This document shows positions 21,602 to 24,736 of a DNA stretch of 24,736 nucleotides, in pieces; the first letter of the stretch is position 1, and each line of letters starts with the position of its first letter. The stretch is from Treponema sp. UBA1233 (GTDB lineage: Bacteria > Spirochaetota > Spirochaetia > Treponematales > Treponemataceae): NCBI GenBank assembly GCA_002309305.1, contig DBWR01000063.1, positions 92,118 to 116,853 of the forward strand, in the 5' to 3' direction. The position numbers and the translations under genes were made by a program. The notes under the pieces were generated by a model. The model saw only the letters and a list, made by a program, of their open reading frames with translations, did no database searches and was not told the DNA's origin.

Positions 21602-22747
21602 TCAAACCCCAAACAACTCTGCCGTCTGTTTCATCCTGTCTGCAACTTTTACACCAAAGGGACATCGGCTTTCACAGCCTTTACATGCGACACACTCCGA
21701 AGCGGTATGCTCAAGTGCTTTGTAATGCTGGGCTATGCTTTCTGGAATGCTTTTTTGTGCGGTTGCCAGATCATAGAATTTATTTACCATGGCGATATCA
21801 ATATCAACAGGGCAGGGCTTGCAGTGGCCGCAATAAGTACACTGTCCGTTGTATGAGTGAAGAGGGGCGTTTGCAATTACCGAGGCATAGTCCTTTTCAT
21901 CGTCACTTGCATTTTCATAATAAACCGCATCATCAATTTGCTCTTTTGTATCGTATCCGCAAAGGATTGAAGCTGCTCCTGGACGTGTGAGTGCATAATG
22001 AATGAGCTGAACCGGAGTGAATGCAACACCGAATGGCGACCTGTCTTTGTCTAACAAGGCTCCACCAAAAAAGCCCTTCATTACAGTAAGGCCTACATTA
22101 TTCTCCTCGCACATTTGATAAAAACGTGCCCTGTCAGGATCTATCCCAGACAGCTGATCCTTGTCATATCCACCGAACATGGAATAAAGATCTTCTGTTG
22201 CAGGCCTCATGTCAAACGCAGGATTTATGCTGAATAAAATCATCTCTATAAAGCCTGTCTCCACAGCCAGTTTACCGATTAAGGGATTATGTGTGGAAAG
22301 CCCGATATGCTTAATCACTCCCTTATCATGAAGCCCATGTACATACTCTATGAACTCTCCGCTCATGACATTGTTCCATTCTTCCATAGAATCAATATAG
22401 TGAATCATTCCGAGGTCAATATAATCGGTGTGAAATCTGGAAAGGAGATCTTCAAACGCAGGACGCACAAATTTCATGTCCCTTGTTCTTACATATTGTC
22501 CGTTCTGATAAGTGGAACCGATATGTCCCTGTACATACCACGAATCTCGGCAGCCTTCCATTGCCTTTCCTATGATGTCCCTTGATTTTGGATCAGGCAT
22601 CCAGCAGTCAACAATGTTTATTCCTTTATCATGTGCATACTTAAGCAGCTCTACAGAGTCTGCCTCTTCATGTCTTTCAAGCCATTCTCCGCCAAATCCA
22701 ATTTCACTTACCTTGAGTCCTGTTTTTCCTAATGTCCTGTAATTCAT
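21602..22747 (-). CDS. Aldo/keto reductase-fold protein with C-terminal 4Fe-4S domain
   Basis: This is a 381-residue protein. The N-terminal part has the AKR barrel (MNYRTLGKTGLKVSEIGFGG; INIVDCWMPDPKSRDIIGKAM; IDLGMIHYID; KHIGLSTHN). Residues 303-312 and 352-362 carry two 4Fe-4S binding sets: CTYCGHCKPCP (Cys303, 306, 309, 312) and CVACKGCESRCP (Cys352, 355, 358, 362). Of the AKR tetrad, Asp47 and His116 remain, but the Tyr five residues after Asp is replaced by Asp52, and the Lys position (WYVQGHIG) seems to be Gln. This pattern is known in ferredoxin-AKR proteins of anaerobes, which probably do not run ordinary NADPH ketone reduction. AAGGAGG precedes the ATG. It follows the patatin gene by 30 bases. 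Confidence 0.88.
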   Translation of the reverse strand: MNYRTLGKTGLKVSEIGFGGEWLERHEEADSVELLKYAHDKGINIVDCWMPDPKSRDIIGKAMEGCRDSWYVQGHIGSTYQNGQYVRTRDMKFVRPAFEDLLSRFHTDYIDLGMIHYIDSMEEWNNVMSGEFIEYVHGLHDKGVIKHIGLSTHNPLIGKLAVETGFIEMILFSINPAFDMRPATEDLYSMFGGYDKDQLSGIDPDRARFYQMCEENNVGLTVMKGFFGGALLDKDRSPFGVAFTPVQLIHYALTRPGAASILCGYDTKEQIDDAVYYENASDDEKDYASVIANAPLHSYNGQCTYCGHCKPCPVDIDIAMVNKFYDLATAQKSIPESIAQHYKALEHTASECVACKGCESRCPFGVKVADRMKQTAELFGV

Positions 22748-22777
22748 TTTATCCTCCTTATCGTCTTGTAAAATTCT

Positions 22778-23626
22778 TTACAAAAATAAGAAAGCTCTGA
22801 GCCCATCGAGCTTTTTCTGCATCACTTTCCGTCCCAATTCATAGACACGCTGTAATTCATCCGGATTTTTTTCTGTACGGCTAATACCAAGGGATGTCTC
22901 CGGGCAGATTACAAAACACTTTCCAGCGGCTTCCTGTTCAAAGACGTAGGCCTTTTCCTCATTGTAGACTTCGTGACGCTTGAGCATTGCTTCATAAATC
23001 TTTGGATATTTTCTAAGGGCGAACTTCATAAGGGCAAGCGAAGAACTTGGCTTTTTTACGAAATCTCGCGGCTGAGTCAGAACAACAAGATTCTTTTCAT
23101 AACCCATGTCTTCAAAAGCTTTAAGTGGAATTGATTCTGTCATTCCGCCATCCAGAAGTTCGTAACCGTCGATTTTTACAACACGAGAAACAAGGGGCAT
23201 ACTTGCACTTGCCCGCATCCAGGTCAAATCATTCTGATCACAAGTTTTAAGTTCCTTAATAACCGGCTTGCCTGTACGACAGTCCGAAGCAACAGCATAA
23301 AATTTCAGAGGATTTGAAACATAGGTTTCATAATCAAAAAGATCAAGTTTGTTTGGAAGCTGATTGTAACAGAAATCGGCACCATAAAGATCGCCCGTCA
23401 GAAACAATGAACGGAATGAACAATAGCGCCAGTTGTGCGAAAAACGTTTGTTGTAGCGGATGGCACGTCCAATCTGCTTAGACTTAAAATTACAGCCAAA
23501 GGTTGCTCCCGCAGAAACACCAATCGCACCGTCAAAATCAATTCCATTTTCAAGAAGAACATCGCACACACCGGCCGTAAACATGCCGCGCATAGCCCCG
23601 CCTTCCATCACAAGTCCTTTTTGCAT
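22778..23626 (-). CDS. Patatin-like phospholipase (YjjU-type)
   Basis: This 282-residue patatin-fold lipid acyl hydrolase has all catalytic marks: the oxyanion loop EGGAMRGMF (8-16), the nucleophile elbow GVSAG (36-40, Ser38) and the catalytic Asp in LLDGG (Asp159). Several other conserved patatin segments (SDCRTGKPV; RASASMPLVSRVV; SIPLKAFEDMGY) also match the YjjU-like bacterial clade. It should cleave ester bonds of phospholipids or related lipids in the cytoplasm or at the membrane. There is no signal peptide. It is the first gene of an operon with the Fe-S AKR and a GNAT, and the start is supported by AGGGA. Confidence 0.92.
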   Translation of the reverse strand: MQKGLVMEGGAMRGMFTAGVCDVLLENGIDFDGAIGVSAGATFGCNFKSKQIGRAIRYNKRFSHNWRYCSFRSLFLTGDLYGADFCYNQLPNKLDLFDYETYVSNPLKFYAVASDCRTGKPVIKELKTCDQNDLTWMRASASMPLVSRVVKIDGYELLDGGMTESIPLKAFEDMGYEKNLVVLTQPRDFVKKPSSSLALMKFALRKYPKIYEAMLKRHEVYNEEKAYVFEQEAAGKCFVICPETSLGISRTEKNPDELQRVYELGRKVMQKKLDGLRAFLFL

Positions 23627-23663
23627 AGTTTTCCCTTTTCACAAAGCATATCATAGCCGTTAA

Positions 23664-23879
23664 AAATCTTCTAGTCTCTGTTTTACAACACGCAATAAAC
23701 GCAGTTTCGGGCTTGATGCAGCCATTGCCGTGGATTTGATCTTTTTTGCAATTGCCTTTACTACGCTGGCCATCTATATCAAAATCCCAAAGGATAGTGA
23801 GGAAAAGACCGGAAGTGAAAGCGTACTTAAGCTTGCAAAAGAAGGACTTGAATATCTGAAGCAGACTGAAAAGGTATAA
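23664..23879 (+). pseudogene. Relic of an MFS drug-efflux permease (MFS_3-like)
   Basis: A 71-codon open frame with no start codon encodes one hydrophobic helix (SFGLDAAIAVDLIFFAIAFTTLAIYIKIP) followed by KDSEEKTGSESVLKLAKEGLEYLKQTEKV and a stop. In MFS_3/EntS-type exporters, helix 6 ends the same way (D-x-x-x-F ... IRIP), followed by a cytoplasmic loop with an x-L-x-EGLRYLR motif. The fragment therefore represents about 65 residues from the middle of such a protein; both halves are gone. TAA precedes it at 23661-23663. It lies between two minus-strand operons and cannot be functional. The family assignment is by pattern and moderately sure. Confidence 0.65.
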
Positions 23880-23909
23880 ATATTCTGATTGATATCCTGA
23901 TTATTTATA

Positions 23910-24119
23910 TCACTCAAAATAAAAGATGTCCTCAAACTTTTTATCGAGGGCAACGCACAGAATAAGAGCGAGCTTTGCAGTTGGGCAGAATTGCAGGGTT
24001 TCTATGGAACTGATTGTATTTCTGGAAACTCCTACCATCTGTGCAAGGTCTGACTGCGAAAGCTTCTTTTCTGTGCGGATTTCTTTTAAGCGATTTTGCA
24101 GAACAAGATTTTCGTTCAT
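23910..24119 (-). CDS. Small XRE-type helix-turn-helix regulator
   Basis: The 69-residue protein is a single HTH domain of the Cro/CI (XRE) kind. NRLKEIRTEKKLSQSDLAQMVGVSRNTISSIETLQFCPTAKLALILCVALDKKFEDIFYFE matches the YozG/YgzD-type small regulators found in Firmicutes and other anaerobes. It binds DNA but has no sensor domain. Its ATG overlaps the upstream stop (ATGA at 24116-24119), and GGGAG precedes it. Such regulators are usually co-transcribed with a membrane protein that they control, as here. Confidence 0.93.
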   Translation of the reverse strand: MNENLVLQNRLKEIRTEKKLSQSDLAQMVGVSRNTISSIETLQFCPTAKLALILCVALDKKFEDIFYFE

Positions 24120-24466
24120 GACGCGGCTCCCGGAATGGTACCAATTTTTCCAGACAGCTGCAGAATAAAAAGAACAAGCAGAGCTGCAAAAATCAAAAGA
24201 TAACCGAGTGCGACAAACAGTTCGTGTAGTTTTTTAAGCCTGGAAAACTTTACAAAGAATGCCACACAGACCATTCCAAAGAAAACAATCCAGCACTCAA
24301 CTTTTATCTGCCTTGTGAAAATCCAGTTCAACACGGAAACCAGGACACACAATCCGAAAGATGAAAAATAAGCAACTGTTGCTGCAGTCTTCTGTACTTC
24401 CAGATCTTCAATATCTTTTCCCGCATTATCGCTGCGGCTTTTTTCCAAAATCTCTTCCTTAGTCAT
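24116..24466 (-). CDS. Three-helix membrane protein (DUF6442-like) paired with XRE regulator
   Basis: The 116-residue protein starts MTKEEILEKSRSDNAGKDIEDLEVQK, a cytoplasmic charged segment typical of DUF6442 proteins, and then has three or four hydrophobic segments (about 30-48, 55-72 and 84-106). No catalytic motif is seen. In other genomes this family is usually next to a small XRE regulator, as here (4-base overlap). It starts 3 bases after the 4Fe-4S gene. GAGGTAA lies before the ATG. Confidence 0.72.
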   Translation of the reverse strand: MTKEEILEKSRSDNAGKDIEDLEVQKTAATVAYFSSFGLCVLVSVLNWIFTRQIKVECWIVFFGMVCVAFFVKFSRLKKLHELFVALGYLLIFAALLVLFILQLSGKIGTIPGAAS

Positions 24467-24469
24467 CGT

Positions 24470-24736
24470 TTACCTCTTGTTTGTAAAATTATATTTCAAT
24501 ACATCTTTTGCGCAAGTCTTTACACACTCACCACACAAGATACATTCAGCTGATTTTATTTCGCCCTTCTGCAGAAGCTCCGTTACATTCAGGCTCATAG
24601 GACAAACCTTTTCACATTTCTTACAGCTGATACAGTTCTCTTTCTTTGATTTGATTTTTAGCTGTGGCAGATGTAGAAGTCTTCCAACCTTGTAGCCAAA
24701 AATCATGAAAGGTGCCATCCAGCAGATGTAGTGGCA
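24470..24736 (-). CDS. 4Fe-4S ferredoxin-domain membrane-associated protein, 5' end cut by window
   Basis: The frame is open to the right edge, giving 88 residues of the C-terminal part. It begins CHYICWMAPFMIFGYKVGRL, the NapH-like motif of polytopic ferredoxin-type membrane proteins, and carries two 4Fe-4S motifs: CISCKKCEKVCPMSL (C-x2-C-x2-C-x3-CP) and CILCGECVKTCAKDV. The second motif lacks the usual Pro after the last Cys. Such proteins pass electrons at the membrane. An internal ATG at 24716-24718 is unlikely to be the start because conserved residues lie before it. The DUF6442-like gene begins 3 bases downstream. Confidence 0.85.
   Translation of the reverse strand, partial: CHYICWMAPFMIFGYKVGRLLHLPQLKIKSKKENCISCKKCEKVCPMSLNVTELLQKGEIKSAECILCGECVKTCAKDVLKYNFTNKR

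Overview
The window looks like chromosomal DNA from a host- or rumen-associated anaerobic spirochaete of the Treponema type. This is an inference from gene content: several lipoproteins with relaxed lipoboxes, a SUMF1 lipoprotein carrying an InlB-type repeat, a secreted GH5 glycanase, a DUF6442-like/XRE pair, ferredoxin-type redox proteins and Isf-like flavoproteins. No rRNA, tRNA, CRISPR array or insertion sequence is visible. Base composition is moderate, except for a clearly AT-rich patch at about 8960-11320. Most genes lie on the minus strand; only three intact genes (FMN reductase, methyltransferase, cyclase-like protein) and two gene relics are on plus.

Layout on the minus strand, from the left edge. 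1-1745 is a secreted GH5 glycanase cut by the window edge. It is followed by an Isf-like flavoprotein (1832-2533), a SUMF1 lipoprotein with its own strong promoter (2581-3840) and RsgA (4063-5136, TTG start). The 481-base gap at 5137-5617 holds a plus-strand relic of a class III nucleotide cyclase. 8884 down to 5618 is a compact operon: split-barrel flavin protein, MarR, MFS transporter, membrane diguanylate cyclase. A perfect 18-bp palindrome overlaps its -10 box. The AT-rich patch carries four small lipoprotein, exported or membrane proteins. Upstream of it lie an APH(3')-III-like kinase and a GNAT (11329-12707).

16671 down to 12820 is a five-gene run with short gaps or stop/start overlaps: GNAT, DinB-like/DUF3795 fusion, GNAT, kinase-fold protein and TIM-barrel protein. 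It is driven by a good promoter that is divergent from the plus-strand Isf-like FMN reductase (16859-17473). A signal-peptide protein (17504-18532), a methyltransferase (18717-19514), a cyclase-domain protein (19664-20296) and a CPBP-like membrane protein (20313-21014) follow. Next is a patatin / Fe-S aldo-keto reductase / GNAT operon (23626 down to 21109). The right end has an MFS relic on plus, an XRE/DUF6442-like pair and a 4Fe-4S protein cut by the edge.

Several genes resemble small-molecule modification or detoxification functions: four GNATs, two aminoglycoside-kinase-fold proteins, a MarR-controlled MFS operon, a DinB-like fusion, a methyltransferase and two Isf-like flavoproteins. The best candidates for undescribed biology are the five-gene 16671-12820 operon and the MarR operon that links an exporter-like protein to c-di-GMP synthesis. 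Two remnants of signalling and transport genes suggest local gene turnover.
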